Assembly (NCBI GenBank): GCA_012845835.1
Contig: JABAKD010000017.1
Coordinates: 858,001-922,000, forward strand
Direction: 5' to 3'
Origin: Undaria pinnatifida
Taxonomy: Eukaryota > Sar > Phaeophyceae > Laminariales > Alariaceae
Length of the DNA: 64,000 nt
Of this stretch, positions 63,726 to 64,000 are shown piece after piece. A program made the translations under genes and the position numbers. The notes beneath the pieces are model-generated. The model was not told the DNA's origin and ran no database searches. It saw only the letters and a list, made by a program, of their open reading frames with translations. Numbering within the stretch: position 1 is the stretch's first letter; each line of letters begins with the position of its first letter.

Positions 63726-64000
63726 TGTTGCTCCTGCCGACGGACCCTGTTGATTAAGGGTGAGTGCAAGTTCGTCAGTTGTGAAAATCAACGATCTCGT
63801 CGGTACTCGATGTTGCTCTATTTACTTCATTCCCTATTTTTGGGATTTGATGTGCCTCGTTCATTCTGTGCTTTGACGCTTGCATGCTCTTGTTCACTTC
63901 TTTCGTTTTTGGCTGTCATTTTTCGTTTGTGGTTATTTTTGTTCCTGTGCTAAAATGGAATGAATGAACGGTCAACTGCTACAGTTCTCCCACCCATCTA
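63726..64000. other. putative intron / window edge
   Basis: T-rich DNA with no supported exon. A GATTAAG|GGTGAGTG word lies at about 63754-63766. Confidence 0.35.

Overview
The window looks like nuclear DNA of a brown alga (Phaeophyceae) or a close stramenopile relative. The main evidence is one long intact gene at 17258-19498. It carries fifteen copies of the 38-residue Cys/His repeat C-X4-C-X16-C-X2-H-X12, which is the EsV-1-7 repeat. That repeat was first seen in a phaeovirus gene and is strongly expanded in brown algae, where it includes the IMMEDIATE UPRIGHT (IMM) developmental regulator. There are no bacterial-style operons. Gene density is low, GT-AG splice signals flank the best coding stretches, and microsatellites, minisatellites and dispersed repeats are abundant, as expected of a repeat-rich eukaryotic genome.

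Layout: 0.4-1.3 kb is a tandem duplication. 2.5-4.7 and 9.9-11.4 kb are two diverged copies of one composite non-coding repeat built on a TACCGGGTACCGG motif and CTG-rich blocks. 12.1-17.2 kb has few repeats and holds several protein-like but broken frames on the minus strand. 17.3-19.5 kb is the EsV-1-7 repeat gene. 19.5-35 kb is mostly repeats: a hexanucleotide array, a C/G-homopolymer block, a decayed PIF1-type helicase at 25.9-26.5 kb, a hairpin MITE inside a 24-bp tandem array, a TCGG array and a 25-copy 32-bp minisatellite. 35.3-55.6 kb holds a series of minus-strand exon-like segments: a polyQ/polyP segment, a Myb DNA-binding repeat, a Gly-rich AT-hook segment, a Gly-rich GRPK segment, a small 31-codon exon, a 2.07-kb Gly-rich segment with five RRSPRL motifs, and a 98-codon segment. 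Each has a plausible acceptor and/or donor, and several adjacent pairs have compatible intron phase. They may belong to one or more large nuclear-protein genes whose introns are filled with repeats. 55.6-64 kb is again repeat-rich and ends with a plausible first exon of a plus-strand gene at 63382-63559 that runs off the window.

The strongest calls are the EsV-1-7 repeat gene, the Myb exon, the PIF1 helicase relic and the tandem arrays. All exon joins are inference from sequence signals. No transcript evidence is available here, and identities were judged by eye.
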